This document shows positions 40,523-50,436 of a DNA stretch of 64,000 nt, piece after piece. Position 1 is the first letter of the stretch. Each line of letters begins with the position of its first letter. The position numbers and the translations under genes are program-made. The stretch lies in the NCBI RefSeq assembly GCF_012844225.1, contig NZ_JABAGQ010000006.1, forward strand, positions 207,676-271,675. The letters run 5' to 3'. Under the pieces are notes generated by a model. The model was given only the letters and a program-made list of their open reading frames with translations. It made no database searches and was not told the DNA's origin. This stretch comes from Rhodococcus sp. 105337 (GTDB taxonomy: Bacteria; Actinomycetota; Actinomycetes; Mycobacteriales; Mycobacteriaceae).

Positions 40523-42061
40523 GTGTTGCTCGAGAGCGTGGTGGAGACATCGGACGCGGTGGCGGGGACCCGCTCACGGCGCGCGAAGACCGAGGCGTTG
40601 CGCGCATTGCTCGTGCGCGCCGATCCGGCCGAAGTCGAATCGGTGGTGTCGTGGCTGTCCGGGGATCTGGCCCAGGGACGGATCGGAGTCGGTTTCCGCA
40701 CGCTCGCGGGCCTCGATCTGTCGCCGGCCGGCACGGCGACGCTCGAGGTCTCCGAGGTGGCCTCGATCCTCGACTCCCTCGCGACGACGTCGGGCCCGGG
40801 TTCTGCTGCGACACGTCGAGCACAGCTCGACGAATTGTTCTCACGCGCAACCGCCGGCGAACAGCATTTCCTCGTTCGTCTGCTCGGCGGCGATCTACGT
40901 CAAGGGGCGCTCGAAGGGGTGATGACCGATGCCGTGGCCGCGGCAGCAGACCTTCCCCTCGACGCGGTGCGGCGCGCCTTCATGCTCTCCGGACGGCTCA
41001 GCGGCACGGCAGCGGCGGCCTTCGAGGGCGGGCTCGACGCCCTGGCCGCGTTCCGGATCGAGGTGGGCCGGCCGGTACGGCCCATGCTTGCCTCGCCGGC
41101 CGAGTCCCTCACCTCCGCGCTCACCGAACTCGGCGGCGAGGTGAGTGTGGAGTACAAACTCGACGGCGCACGCATCCAGGTTCATCGTGCGGGAGACGAG
41201 GTACGGATCTTCACGCGTACGTTGCGCGACATCACCGGGTCCGTACCGGAACTGGTCGACCTCGTCGCCGGCCTGCCGTGCACCAGTGTGGTGCTCGACG
41301 GGGAGACGCTCGCCTTGACCGATTCCGGCCGTCCCCGCCCCTTCCAGGAGACCATGAGCCGATTCGGCGCACGCAGCGAGCGCGAACTGCTGCTGCATCC
41401 GTACTTCTTCGACTGCCTGCACCTCGACGGAGACGACCTCCTCGACGCTCCCCTGTCCGAACGACTGGCCGCCCTCGACCGTGTGGCCGCGCGACACCGG
41501 ATACCTGCGGTGACGGCGCCCGGCCCGGAGCGTGCACAGGCGCACCTCGCGGCGTCGCTCGATCACGGGCACGAAGGCGTCATGGTGAAATCCCTCACGT
41601 CCCCCTACAACGCGGGTCGGCGCGGACGCGCGTGGCAGAAGGTCAAACCCGAGCACACACTCGATCTGGTGGTGCTGGCCGCCGAGTGGGGTTATGGGCG
41701 CCGGACCGGATATCTGTCGAACCTGCATCTGGGCGCGCGCGATCCCGACGGCGGCCCGCCGATCATGGTGGGAAAGACGTTCAAGGGCCTCACCGACGAG
41801 TTGCTGCGGTGGCAGACAGCCGAATTCCCGCTACACGAGTCGCACCGGGACGAGCACACCGTCTATCTCGAACCGCGCCTGGTAGTGGAGATCGAACTCG
41901 ACGGTGCCCAGGTCAGCACGCGCTATCCGGGCGGGGTGGCGCTCAGATTCGCGCGGGTACTGCGCTACCGCCCGGACAAATCACCGGCAGAGGCGGACAC
42001 GATCGACGCGGTGCGCGCACTGCTCCCCCGCTCGCCGGTCGGCAACGACGGCCTACCGTAG
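40523..42061 (+). CDS. ligB: ATP-dependent DNA ligase LigB
   Basis: A 512-residue ATP-dependent ligase. The first 180 residues form the N-terminal DNA-binding domain (VLLESVVETSDAVAGTRSRRAKTEAL). The adenylated Lys212 is in VEYKLDGARIQVHR. Later motifs include VLDGETLAL, EGVMVKSL and the OB-domain AWQKVKPEHTLDLVVLAAEWGYGRR. The GTG at 40523 gives an N-terminus like mycobacterial LigB (Rv3062). Long upstream in-frame sequence is antisense to the polymerase gene and is discarded. It probably acts in repair in addition to the NAD-dependent LigA. It is followed 5 nt later by the sirtuin gene. Confidence 0.94.
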   Translation: MLLESVVETSDAVAGTRSRRAKTEALRALLVRADPAEVESVVSWLSGDLAQGRIGVGFRTLAGLDLSPAGTATLEVSEVASILDSLATTSGPGSAATRRAQLDELFSRATAGEQHFLVRLLGGDLRQGALEGVMTDAVAAAADLPLDAVRRAFMLSGRLSGTAAAAFEGGLDALAAFRIEVGRPVRPMLASPAESLTSALTELGGEVSVEYKLDGARIQVHRAGDEVRIFTRTLRDITGSVPELVDLVAGLPCTSVVLDGETLALTDSGRPRPFQETMSRFGARSERELLLHPYFFDCLHLDGDDLLDAPLSERLAALDRVAARHRIPAVTAPGPERAQAHLAASLDHGHEGVMVKSLTSPYNAGRRGRAWQKVKPEHTLDLVVLAAEWGYGRRTGYLSNLHLGARDPDGGPPIMVGKTFKGLTDELLRWQTAEFPLHESHRDEHTVYLEPRLVVEIELDGAQVSTRYPGGVALRFARVLRYRPDKSPAEADTIDAVRALLPRSPVGNDGLP

Positions 42062-42066
42062 AAGGG

Positions 42067-42918
42067 GTGATCGACGTTCGACCTTCCCTCGACTCCCTGT
42101 GGTCCCTGGTGGACGGCAAGCGGGTCGCCGTGCTCACCGGCGCCGGCGTCTCCACCGACTCCGGCATTCCGGACTACCGCGGACCGGATTCTCCGCCGCG
42201 TAACCCGATGACGATCCAGCAGTTCGTCGGAGACCCGGTGTTCCGGCGCCGCTACTGGGCACGCAACCACGTGGGCTGGAGGCATATGGACGCTGCCCGC
42301 CCCAACGTCGGTCATCGCGCCCTGGCCGCGCTCGAGCACGCCGGGTGCGTCACCGGCGTGATCACCCAGAATGTCGATCTCCTGCACACCAAGGCGGGCA
42401 GTCGCCGCGTCATCGATCTGCACGGCACGTACGCGCAGGTTCGCTGCCTGGCCTGTCAGCATCGGATCTCCCGATTCACCCTCCACGAACGCCTCACCGG
42501 CGCCAACCCGGGGTTTGCCGAACGCGCCCGCGCGATCACGGGACTCGAAGTGGCGCCCGACGCGGACGCGGTCGTGGCCGATACCGACGGCTTCGTCGTG
42601 GTCGACTGCGAACGATGTGGCGGGATGCTGAAACCGGACATCGTGTACTTCGGTGAGATCGTGCCCCGGCCGCGTGTGGACGACGCCTTCCGGGTGATAG
42701 ACGAGGCCGACGCACTCGTCGTCGCCGGGAGTTCGCTGACCGTGCAGTCCGGGTTGCGGTTCGTGCGGCACGCCGTGGCACGCGACATTCCGGTGGCGAT
42801 CATCAACCGGGGACCGACGCGCGGTGACTCTCTCGCCGCACTCAAGATCGAGGCAGGAACGTCGGAATCGCTCGCGGCGTTGACATCCCGCGTCGCCGAG
42901 CCGACACCGACTGCGTAA
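42067..42918 (+). CDS. Sir2-family NAD-dependent protein deacylase
   Basis: A 283-residue sirtuin. The NAD-binding motif is [15 protein letters not shown] (25-39). [15 protein letters not shown] and the catalytic His119 in [12 protein letters not shown] are intact. The structural zinc site is CLAC (127-130) and CERC (181-184). The length and the DSGIPDYRG form are closest to the class II, SIRT4-like group. The GTG at 42067 is 5 nt after the ligB stop, and its ribosome-binding site overlaps the ligB end, so translation is likely coupled. Targets are unknown; pairing with a ligase may be incidental. Confidence 0.93.
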   Translation: MIDVRPSLDSLWSLVDGKRVAVLTGAGVSTDSGIPDYRGPDSPPRNPMTIQQFVGDPVFRRRYWARNHVGWRHMDAARPNVGHRALAALEHAGCVTGVITQNVDLLHTKAGSRRVIDLHGTYAQVRCLACQHRISRFTLHERLTGANPGFAERARAITGLEVAPDADAVVADTDGFVVVDCERCGGMLKPDIVYFGEIVPRPRVDDAFRVIDEADALVVAGSSLTVQSGLRFVRHAVARDIPVAIINRGPTRGDSLAALKIEAGTSESLAALTSRVAEPTPTA

Positions 42919-42921
42919 CAG

Positions 42922-44022
42922 TTAGATTCGCACCAGATCGTCTGCGTGCACCACGGGACGATGCAGATCGGCGGGCAGGTTACGGGTGGAGAAACCGATC
43001 ATGAAGTCGAGTTCGGCCACGTCGTAGGCAACCACTCCGCGGGCCACGGTGCGGCCGTCCGGAGCGATGAGGGCAACAACATCGCCGGCGTGGAAATTGC
43101 CACTGCTACCGGTGATTCCGGCGGGCAGCAACGACCGGCGGCGATCGACGACCGCGCGGACGGCTCCTTCGTCGAGATGCAGCGCGCCGTGGGTATCGGC
43201 GGCGTGCCGCACCCAGAACAGCCGGGCAGACAGACGATCGGGACGCGCCGAGAACGCCGTCCCGACGTCCGCGGTGGTCAGTGCCCGGGCGGCGTCCGAC
43301 GCCGCGGCAAGCAGCACCGGCACACCGGAGTCCGCGGCGAGCCGCGCAGCGGACAGCTTGGAGGCCATGCCCCCGGTGCCGAGTGCGCCGCCCGACCCGG
43401 CGACGACACCGTCGAGGTCTTCCGGACTGGTGACTTCCGGAATGAAGTGAGCCCCGCCCTTCCGTGGATCACCGTCGTACAGTCCGTCGACGTCGGACAG
43501 CAGGATCAGCGCGTCCGCCCCGACGAGATGCGCGACGAGAGCCGCGAGCCGGTCGTTGTCACCGAACCGCAGTTCCGCCGTCGCGACGGTGTCGTTCTCG
43601 TTCACGATCGGCACGGCCCCGAGGGCGCGCAGACGATCGAGGGTGCGCTGGGCGTTCCGGTGCTGGGTGCGGCGGGCGATGTCGTCCGCGGTGAGCAGCA
43701 CCTGCCCGACGGTCCGGTCGTACCGGGCGAAGGAGGTGCCCCACGCGTGAGCGAGGGCGAGTTGCCCGACGCTGGCCGCCGCCTGCTTCGTGGCCAGATC
43801 GCGGGGCCGCGTGGTGAGTCCCAGCGGCGCGAGTCCGGCGCCGACAGCCCCGGACGACACCACCACGACGCTCGAACCCGACCGCATCCGCGACTCGATC
43901 GCGTCTGCGAGCCGGTCGAGCCTGCCACGATCGAGGCCGCCCACCAGGCTGGTGATCGCCGACGAGCCGATCTTGACCACCACGCTGCGTGCGTCGGAGA
44001 TGACCTCTCGCGTGTCGCTCAC
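42922..44022 (-). CDS. proB: Glutamate 5-kinase ProB
   Basis: First step of proline synthesis, feedback-inhibited by proline. The 366-residue protein has an amino-acid-kinase domain ([10 protein letters not shown] at the start, then [36 protein letters not shown] and [15 protein letters not shown]). The C-terminal PUA domain starts near [14 protein letters not shown]. It is 17 nt after obg and convergent with the sirtuin gene, with only 3 nt between the stops. Confidence 0.97.
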   Translation of the reverse strand: MSDTREVISDARSVVVKIGSSAITSLVGGLDRGRLDRLADAIESRMRSGSSVVVVSSGAVGAGLAPLGLTTRPRDLATKQAAASVGQLALAHAWGTSFARYDRTVGQVLLTADDIARRTQHRNAQRTLDRLRALGAVPIVNENDTVATAELRFGDNDRLAALVAHLVGADALILLSDVDGLYDGDPRKGGAHFIPEVTSPEDLDGVVAGSGGALGTGGMASKLSAARLAADSGVPVLLAAASDAARALTTADVGTAFSARPDRLSARLFWVRHAADTHGALHLDEGAVRAVVDRRRSLLPAGITGSSGNFHAGDVVALIAPDGRTVARGVVAYDVAELDFMIGFSTRNLPADLHRPVVHADDLVRI

Positions 44023-44039
44023 AACTCTCCTCGAAAAGA

Positions 44040-45497
44040 TCAGAAGTCGTCGTCGTCGGAAGCGAGCCCCCGACGGACCTTCTTGGCATGGCGGCGTTCT
44101 TCGGCGCCGACGCGATCGACCTGGTCCAGGCGGGCGTCGGTGCCTCGGCCGGTGCGCACGACGTCGACGCCGGCTGCGGTCTGCGGCTCCCAGTCGAAGC
44201 TGACGTCGCCGATGGTGACCGAGGCGCCGGGCTGCGCGCCCATCTTGACCAGCTTGGCCTCGACGCCGAGCCGTGCCAGCCGGTCGGCGAGGTAGCCGAC
44301 GGCTTCGTCGTTGTCGAACGCCGTCTGGCGGACCCAGCGCTCCGGGCGCTCGCCGCGCACGATGAATCCACCGGGAACTTCGGGATCGGGAACGACGGTG
44401 AAGCCGGTCTCGTTGCGCGCGATCGGGCGGATCACCGGACGGGTGGGCTCCGCGGGCGGATGCGCCTCGCGGTACTCCTCGACCATCTTCGCCAGCGCGA
44501 ACGTGAGGGGCCGCAGACCTTCGTGGGTCACCGCGGACACGGTGAACACCGGCCAGCCGCGCTTCTCGAACTCGGGCAGGACGAACTCGGCGAGTTCGGC
44601 GGCGTCGGGAACATCCGCCTTGTTGAGGACGACGATGCGGGGCCGGTCCGCGAGGTCACCGAGGCTGTTGTCGCCGGACAGCGCGGGCTGGTATGCCGCG
44701 AGTTCGGCTTCGAGGGCGTCGACGTCGGAGATCGGGTCGCGACCCGGGTCCATGGTCGCGCAGTCCACGACGTGCGCGAGCACCGCGCAGCGCTCGATGT
44801 GCCGCAGGAAATCGAGGCCGAGACCGCGGCCCTGGCTTGCACCCGGGATCAGTCCGGGCACATCGGCGACGGTGAAGGTGGTGTCGCCGGACTGGACCAC
44901 ACCGAGGTTCGGAACGAGCGTGGTGAACGGGTAGTCGGCGATCTTGGGTTTGGCCGCGGACAGCACGGACACGAGCGACGACTTGCCGGCCGACGGGAAC
45001 CCGACCAGACCGACATCCGCGACGGATTTCAGTTCCAGGACGAGTTCACGTTCTTCGCCCTCCTCGCCGAGCAGCGCGAAGCCGGGGGCCTTGCGCGCCT
45101 TGGAGGCGAGGGACGCGTTGCCGAGGCCGCCTCGGCCGCCCTGCGCAGCGATGAACCGGCTGCCGACGCCGACGAGGTCGGCGAGGACGTTGCCGTCGGT
45201 GTCGAGCACGACGGTTCCGTCCGGGACCTCGAGCACCAGGTCGTTGCCGTTGGCACCGCTGCGGTTGCCACCGGCACCCTGCGTGCCGTTGGTTGCCTTC
45301 GCGTGCTGGTGGAAGTGGAAGTCGAGCAGCGTGTGGACGTTGCCGCCCACCTCGAGGACGACGTCACCGCCGTTTCCTCCGTTGCCGCCGTCGGGGCCGC
45401 CGAGGGGCTTGAACTTCTCGCGATGGACGGAGGCGCAACCGTTGCCACCCTTACCGGCGCTGACGTGCAGCACAACCCGGTCGATGAAGCGGGACAT
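44040..45497 (-). CDS. obg: GTPase Obg/CgtA
   Basis: Ribosome-associated GTPase in 50S assembly and stress control. The 485-residue protein starts [29 protein letters not shown] at the ATG at 45497, with AAGAGG upstream. The Gly-rich Obg fold contains [18 protein letters not shown]. The G domain has [37 protein letters not shown] and VLNKADVPD. The C-terminal OCT domain ends in [13 protein letters not shown] followed by an acidic tail. A terminator separates it from rpmA, so it likely has its own promoter. proB follows 17 nt later. Confidence 0.97.
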   Translation of the reverse strand: MSRFIDRVVLHVSAGKGGNGCASVHREKFKPLGGPDGGNGGNGGDVVLEVGGNVHTLLDFHFHQHAKATNGTQGAGGNRSGANGNDLVLEVPDGTVVLDTDGNVLADLVGVGSRFIAAQGGRGGLGNASLASKARKAPGFALLGEEGEERELVLELKSVADVGLVGFPSAGKSSLVSVLSAAKPKIADYPFTTLVPNLGVVQSGDTTFTVADVPGLIPGASQGRGLGLDFLRHIERCAVLAHVVDCATMDPGRDPISDVDALEAELAAYQPALSGDNSLGDLADRPRIVVLNKADVPDAAELAEFVLPEFEKRGWPVFTVSAVTHEGLRPLTFALAKMVEEYREAHPPAEPTRPVIRPIARNETGFTVVPDPEVPGGFIVRGERPERWVRQTAFDNDEAVGYLADRLARLGVEAKLVKMGAQPGASVTIGDVSFDWEPQTAAGVDVVRTGRGTDARLDQVDRVGAEERRHAKKVRRGLASDDDDF

Positions 45498-45577
45498 GGA
45501 TGGACCTCTTTCCGTGCGAGAACTGGCGAAGCTTCCCGATATGTACTGGCGAAACGTGCTGTGTGGAAAACCAACAA

Positions 45578-45612
45578 GGGCGGGACAGGGTGTGTGCGAC
45601 CCTGGCCCGCCC
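45578..45612 (-). terminator. Intrinsic terminator after rplU-rpmA
   Basis: Arms 45578-45591 and 45599-45612 pair over 14 positions with one mismatch (GGGCGGG...CCCGCCC). On the minus strand the stem is followed by a T-rich run (TTGTTGGTTTTCC). It lies 54 nt beyond the rpmA stop and before obg. Confidence 0.88.
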
Positions 45613-45666
45613 CTATTGGGAGTATGTCGCGAGGAAACCCTCGCAGTGTCCTGTTCGGACGGCAGA

Positions 45667-45930
45667 TCAGGCGTCTGCCGCGACCGGGACGATGTTGACC
45701 GTCTTGCGTCCACGCTTGGTGCCGAACTCGACAGCACCCGCTTCGAGGGCGAACAGCGTGTCGTCGCCGCCGCGTCCCACGTTCACACCGGGGTGGAAGT
45801 GGGTGCCGCGCTGACGCACGAGGATCTCACCGGCGCTGACGGACTGGCCGCCGAAACGCTTGACGCCGAGGCGCTGGGCGTTCGAATCGCGACCGTTACG
45901 GGAGCTTGATGCACCCTTCTTGTGTGCCAT
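45667..45930 (-). CDS. rpmA: 50S ribosomal protein L27
   Basis: An 87-residue large-subunit protein reaching toward the peptidyl-transferase centre, [29 protein letters not shown]. There is no cleavable N-terminal extension of the Firmicutes kind. It follows rplU by 37 nt. Confidence 0.98.
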   Translation of the reverse strand: MAHKKGASSSRNGRDSNAQRLGVKRFGGQSVSAGEILVRQRGTHFHPGVNVGRGGDDTLFALEAGAVEFGTKRGRKTVNIVPVAADA

Positions 45931-45967
45931 GACGAACCCTCCTGGGGGTTGAAGCTCGAAGCTCGAG

Positions 45968-46279
45968 TTACTTGATGCCGGTGACCTTGACGACCGTCAG
46001 CTTCTGACGGTGGCCCTGGCGCTTGTGGTACCCGGTCTTGTTCTTGAACTTGTGGATGTGGATCTTCGGGCCCTTGGTTTGCTCGACGATCTCGGCGGTG
46101 ACCGATACCTTCGCCAGCTTGTCGGCGTCGGTGGTCAGCTCGGATCCGTCGACGACGAGGACCGGAGCAAGCGAGACAGCAGCGCCGGGCTCACCCTCGA
46201 TCTTCTCGACCTTGACGAGGTCGCCTTCAGCGACCTTGTACTGCTTACCGCCGGTCTTGACGATCGCGTACGTTGCCAT
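45968..46279 (-). CDS. rplU: 50S ribosomal protein L21
   Basis: A 103-residue protein, [29 protein letters not shown], ending in [21 protein letters not shown]. It is the first gene of rplU-rpmA. The 235 bp upstream to the rne terminator include a leader with a 16-bp tandem repeat. Confidence 0.98.
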   Translation of the reverse strand: MATYAIVKTGGKQYKVAEGDLVKVEKIEGEPGAAVSLAPVLVVDGSELTTDADKLAKVSVTAEIVEQTKGPKIHIHKFKNKTGYHKRQGHRQKLTVVKVTGIK

Positions 46280-46344
46280 CGGACGGCTACCCCTTGCTTC
46301 TTCGAACGTGCTCGCGCCACAGTCTTGCGGTCGCGACTGGTCTG

Positions 46345-46376
46345 TATGGTGCTTACTCGGTATGGTGCTTACTCGG
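46345..46376 (-). repeat. 16-bp exact tandem duplication upstream of rplU
   Basis: The unit TATGGTGCTTACTCGG (plus strand) occurs twice with no gap, at 46345-46360 and 46361-46376, about 66-97 nt before the rplU start. It lies outside any gene, in the promoter or leader of rplU-rpmA. It could be a recent slippage event or paired regulatory sites. Confidence 0.85.
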
Positions 46377-46477
46377 TCCCGCCGCCATCCTGAGTCCAGG
46401 CGCGGCTGGGCAGTATCGCCGAGTAGCGACTGAACAAGATTACGGGAAAGTGGCGGCCAGGGTCAAACCGGGCCGAG

Positions 46478-46509
46478 CTCCCCGGACCGGTCTCTGCCGG
46501 TCCGGGGAG
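46478..46509 (-). terminator. Hairpin terminator after rne
   Basis: Perfect 13-bp stem between 46478-46490 (CTCCCCGGACCGG) and 46497-46509 around a 6-nt loop. It starts 5 nt after the rne stop on the minus strand. It separates rne from rplU. Confidence 0.9.
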
Positions 46510-46514
46510 ACCCG

Positions 46515-49500
46515 TCATGCTTCTGCGTCTACGGGCGGACCCGCGGGGCGTCCCGCAGCCCGCCGTGAACGTGTCCTGCGGACCACCTTGACGGCAGGTT
46601 CGTCGGCGCTCGAAGGCGCGTCCTCGGGCGTCGACACCGGCGTGGTGGCCGGAGGCGTCACCGGCGTCGAGTCGGCGGCCGGGGCCGGCAGGACGAACAC
46701 CGTCGCAGCGGCGTCCGCGTCCCCGGCAGGTGCTGCCGGGCGTGCCACACGGCGCGCGCGACGACGACGGGGAGCGGGCTCCGAGTCGGATTCCGGCGCG
46801 GAAACCTTCTCCGCCTCAACACTCTTCGGAGCCGCCTTCGCGACCGCAGCCTCGGCGGCAGCGATCTCCTCCGCGACCTCCTCCGGCTCGTCCGCAGGGG
46901 TCGTGACCGTAGTCGCGTCCTCTCCGGTGCCGGATTCGCTCCGGGCGGCGTCGGCGATCCGGCCGGGATCGGCTGCCCGCAACGGCTCGGAGATCTTCAC
47001 CGGGTCGCCCTCCTGGCCGACCGGTGCCTGCGTCGCCGGAGCTTCTGCTCCCGCGTGCGCGGACTCGGCGACAGGAGCGTCGGTGGAGTCGGCCACAGCA
47101 GCATCAGCGGAGTCGGAATCGCTGTGCTCCGGGTGGTGCGAGGCCATGGCGAGCGCCACAGGATGAGCCGCGCGCCTGGCCAGCTCCTCCTGCGAGGGCG
47201 CCGGGGCCGCGGTCTCTTCCACGACCACCTCGGCGACGGGTTCCGGAGCACTCTTGTCGCGCCCCCGCTTGCGCCGCGAACCGCCGCTCTGCGAACGCGT
47301 CGACTCCTCGTGCGGCTTGGACTCGATCGGCTCCGAGTGCACGATGATGCCGCGTCCGTTGCAGTGCTCACAAGTGGTGGAGAACGCCTCGACCAAACCG
47401 GTACCGAGACGCTTGCGCGTCATCTGCACCAAGCCCAGTGAGGTGACTTCCGACACCTGATGGCGGGTGCGGTCCCGTCCGAGGGCTTCGGTGAGACGGC
47501 GCAGCACCAGGTCGCGGTTGGACTCGAGCACCATGTCGATGAAGTCGACCACGATCATGCCGCCGATGTCGCGCAGCCGCATCTGACGGACGATCTCTTC
47601 CGCCGCTTCGATGTTGTTGCGGGTGACGGTTTCCTCGAGGTTGCCGCCCGAACCGGTGAACTTGCCCGTGTTGACGTCGACGACGGTCATTGCTTCGGTG
47701 CGGTCGATCACGAGCGTGCCGCCCGAGGGCAACCACACCTTGCGGTCGAGCGCCTTCGCCAGCTGTTCGTCGATGCGGTGAGCACCGAACACGTCCACCG
47801 AGTTGTTGGAGCGGTACCGCTCCACGCGCGGCAGCAGGTCGGGTGCGACCGTGCGGATGTAGGACTCGACCGTGTTCCAGGCGTTGGCGCCCTCGATGAC
47901 CAGCTTCGAGAAGTCCTCGTTGAACAGGTCGCGGACGACCTTCACAAGAAGGTCGGGCTCCTCGTACAGCGCCTTCGGCTGCCCGGAGGCCTCGGCCTGC
48001 ACCTTGTCGGCCTGGGCGCTGATCGTGTCCCACTGCGACTGCAGACGGGTCACGTCGTGCGCCAGTTCGTCCTCGCTGACGCCTTCGGCGGCGGTGCGGA
48101 TGATGACCCCGGCTTCTGCCGGAACGATCTCCCGCAGGATGTCCTTGAGGCGCTTGCGCTCGGTGTCCGGCAGCTTCCGGCTGATCCCGGTCGACGATCC
48201 ACCCGGGACGTAGACGAGGAATCGGCCGGCCAGGCTGATCTGGGTGGTCAGACGCGCGCCCTTGTGGCCGACGGGGTCCTTGCTGACCTGGACCACCACC
48301 ATGTCGCCCGGCTTGAGCGCCTGCTCGATCTTGCGGGAGTTTCCTCCCAGGCCGGCAGCCTCCCAGTTGACCTCACCGGCGTAGAGCACGCCGTTGCGGC
48401 CGCGTCCGATGTCGATGAAGGCGGCTTCCATGGACGGCAGCACGTTCTGCACGCGACCGAGGTAGATGTTGCCGACCATCGACGCCGACCCGGAGGTCGT
48501 GACGAAGTGCTCGACGAGGATGCCGTCTTCGAGCACGGCGACCTGCGTCATTCCCGCATGGGCACCGGAGGTGCGCTCGCGGACCACCATGACCCGGTCC
48601 ACGGACTCACGGCGTGCCAGGAACTCCGACTCGGTGAGGATCGGGGGACGGCGACGGCCGGCTTCCCGACCGTCCCGGCGACGCTGTCGCTTGGCTTCGA
48701 GGCGCGTCGAGCCGCTGATGCCCTGCACCTCGTCCTTGACGCGCGCCTTGGGCCGCGGCTCCCGCTCGTGCACGACGGTGGGAACTGCATCGTCGTCGCC
48801 CGACGTGTCGGTGTCGGAATCGGCCGATCCGCGGCGGCGACGACGGCGGCGACGGCGACGCGACGTGCCGTCGCTGTGCTCGTCGTCCTCGGAGTCGTCG
48901 TCCGAGTCGGCGTGGTCCGACTTGCTCTGGTCCGTCTTGGTCTGGTCCGTCTTGGTCTGGTCCGACGGTTCCTCGTCGGCGGCAGCCGGCTTGCCGTGCC
49001 GGTCGTCGCCCGAGTCGGCCGCGGGGCCGGTCTCGGTCCGGTCGTCGTCCTTGCCGCTCTTCTCCTCGTGTTCGGAGGAGGTGTCGTCGTGCTGATCGTT
49101 CTCGCCGCTGTCACCGCGTCCACGGCCACGGCCACGACGTCCACGGCGGCGGCGACGGGGATGCTCGTCCTGATCGTCATCGTCCGGGCCCTGGGCCCGG
49201 CCGCCGTCGGAGCCCGTATCGCGGGCGGGCGCCTCGTCGACCTGCTCGGCCGGCGCCTCGGCTCCGGCGACCTTGTCGGACGTGGTCTCGGATGCTTTCC
49301 CGGAAGTCTTCTCTGCGGTCTTCTCTGCGTTCTTCTCGACGGTCTGCTCGTCGATGTCCTTCGCCGCTGCGCCTCGGCGGGCGCGGCGGCGGCGCGGACG
49401 AACCGGTTCGTCGTCGGCGTCCTCGTCCGCAGGCGCGGGCGCGACCGGTTGCAGGAACAGCGGTGCGGCGACCGTGTCGGCTACCGGCTCCGGCGGCGCG

Positions 49501-49982
49501 AACAACGGGGTGTGCTGTTCCGGGGATGTGAACAGACCGGTGGGTCCACCGATCGACGTCTCCTGGACGGGCTCGTCCTTGTCCGCGACCTTCGGCTCCG
49601 GGGAGAGCACCGGCTCTTCGATGTGCGCGAGCGTCGTGTCGCCCGGCGCCTCGGCGGCCGGATCCTCGGGTGCCTGGGCCTCAGGTGCCTGGGCCTCAGG
49701 TGCCTGAGCCTCGGTGCGTCCGTCAGGAGCGACCGGCTCGGAAGCGCCGCTCAGTGCGGCGTACACCTCTCGGGCGGCGTCGCGGTGCAGCGTGGCGTGC
49801 GCACTGCTGAGCGCAGTCCCGAGTTCGGTGGCCTTTGCGATCACCTGCTTGCTGGTGAGTCCCAGCATCTTGGCGAGCGCGTGCACGCGAATTTTCGCGG
49901 GCAGGTTCGGTACCTCGGTGCCGTCGGCGACGACGTCCGCGGATTCGATGGAATTGTTCTCCGGCGGCTCTTGATCGGCCAC
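46515..49982 (-). CDS. rne: Ribonuclease E/G with IF2N-like N-terminus and long disordered arms
   Basis: Main RNA-decay and rRNA-processing endonuclease, 1155 residues. Residues about 25-75 (NLPAKIRVHALAKMLGLTSKQ) resemble the IF2 N-terminal fold. A roughly 380-residue acidic, Arg- and Lys-rich disordered arm follows, with runs such as RRRRRRRRRRG and repeats. The catalytic core has an S1 domain (GNIYLGRVQNVLPSMEAAFIDIG), the metal site near VVDVNTGKFTG and DIGGMIVVDFIDM, and the zinc link CEHCNGRG. A second disordered Ala/Glu-rich arm ends the protein. This core-in-the-middle layout is the actinobacterial RNase E type. The arms probably bind RNA and partner proteins. Confidence 0.95.
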   Translation of the reverse strand: MADQEPPENNSIESADVVADGTEVPNLPAKIRVHALAKMLGLTSKQVIAKATELGTALSSAHATLHRDAAREVYAALSGASEPVAPDGRTEAQAPEAQAPEAQAPEDPAAEAPGDTTLAHIEEPVLSPEPKVADKDEPVQETSIGGPTGLFTSPEQHTPLFAPPEPVADTVAAPLFLQPVAPAPADEDADDEPVRPRRRRARRGAAAKDIDEQTVEKNAEKTAEKTSGKASETTSDKVAGAEAPAEQVDEAPARDTGSDGGRAQGPDDDDQDEHPRRRRRGRRGRGRGRGDSGENDQHDDTSSEHEEKSGKDDDRTETGPAADSGDDRHGKPAAADEEPSDQTKTDQTKTDQSKSDHADSDDDSEDDEHSDGTSRRRRRRRRRRGSADSDTDTSGDDDAVPTVVHEREPRPKARVKDEVQGISGSTRLEAKRQRRRDGREAGRRRPPILTESEFLARRESVDRVMVVRERTSGAHAGMTQVAVLEDGILVEHFVTTSGSASMVGNIYLGRVQNVLPSMEAAFIDIGRGRNGVLYAGEVNWEAAGLGGNSRKIEQALKPGDMVVVQVSKDPVGHKGARLTTQISLAGRFLVYVPGGSSTGISRKLPDTERKRLKDILREIVPAEAGVIIRTAAEGVSEDELAHDVTRLQSQWDTISAQADKVQAEASGQPKALYEEPDLLVKVVRDLFNEDFSKLVIEGANAWNTVESYIRTVAPDLLPRVERYRSNNSVDVFGAHRIDEQLAKALDRKVWLPSGGTLVIDRTEAMTVVDVNTGKFTGSGGNLEETVTRNNIEAAEEIVRQMRLRDIGGMIVVDFIDMVLESNRDLVLRRLTEALGRDRTRHQVSEVTSLGLVQMTRKRLGTGLVEAFSTTCEHCNGRGIIVHSEPIESKPHEESTRSQSGGSRRKRGRDKSAPEPVAEVVVEETAAPAPSQEELARRAAHPVALAMASHHPEHSDSDSADAAVADSTDAPVAESAHAGAEAPATQAPVGQEGDPVKISEPLRAADPGRIADAARSESGTGEDATTVTTPADEPEEVAEEIAAAEAAVAKAAPKSVEAEKVSAPESDSEPAPRRRRARRVARPAAPAGDADAAATVFVLPAPAADSTPVTPPATTPVSTPEDAPSSADEPAVKVVRRTRSRRAAGRPAGPPVDAEA
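48916..48960 (-). repeat. 15-bp in-frame repeats in rne (TDQTK region)
   Basis: Three consecutive 15-bp units at 48916-48930, 48931-48945 and 48946-48960. The last two are identical (TCCGTCTTGGTCTGG). They encode Asp-Gln-Thr-Lys-Thr/Ser repeats in the N-terminal disordered arm. Confidence 0.85.
49666..49710 (-). repeat. 15-bp in-frame repeats in rne (EAQAP region)
   Basis: Three tandem 15-bp units at 49666-49680, 49681-49695 and 49696-49710 (TCAGGTGCCTGGGCC-like, one or two changes) encode Glu-Ala-Gln-Ala-Pro repeats. They lie just after the IF2N-like domain of RNase E. Confidence 0.85.
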
Positions 49983-50436
49983 GTAAGTCTCCTAAGCCCC
50001 CGGGCGCGTCCATCACCGACTCGTGCGATGTGAGCGGCCACGCGAGGGCGCTGCTTGTATGCCCGCGCCTGGGGGCGCGAGATCATCCGGTCTCGCATCA
50101 CACGGCCGTCCGGTGCCCGTTATCACTGCACGGCCGAGCGATGCCTGGCTTGATCGCGGTTCGAGCGCCGGAACATCCAGCATGTCGCGGAGCGAGGTGG
50201 TTCCTTCGTCCTCGGCCACAGCGATGTCGGGCATCGATCCGTGATGTCGTTCGGTCGCCCCGGACGGGTTTCGCACGGTGCAACCTTCCCCAGTATCCCA
50301 CACAGGCGTGCGCGGATACGCCAACGGCGCCCCGCGGGGCGCCGTCGGTCGATATCGGGAACGTTGATTCGTGTCGTCGCGGACGGTTTCCGCACGACAC
50401 CGGGGCGCCAGCAGAACGGCCGCCACCGTGGGTGGA
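49983..50436. other. 454-bp intergenic region between rne and ndk
   Basis: Contains the ndk terminator (50324-50345) and, between 49983 and about 50320, the leader and promoter of rne. Long rne leaders are known in other bacteria as autoregulatory. I see no convincing ORF, and short frames here lack ribosome-binding sites. No clear -35/-10 pair was found. Confidence 0.5.
50324..50345 (-). terminator. Palindromic terminator after ndk
   Basis: A perfect 22-bp palindrome, ACGGCGCCCC followed by GC and its complement, centred on CCGCGG. It is about 90 nt beyond the ndk stop on the minus strand. The continuous palindrome leaves only a tiny loop, and no U-tract follows. Confidence 0.6.

Noticed and set aside
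43559..44371. A minus-strand frame overlapping proB and obg
   Set aside because: Runs in another frame across two intact conserved genes; the composition is Arg/Ser-rich shadow.
47460..50033. An 857-codon plus-strand open frame opposite rne
   Set aside because: Antisense shadow; its repeats only mirror the rne repeats.
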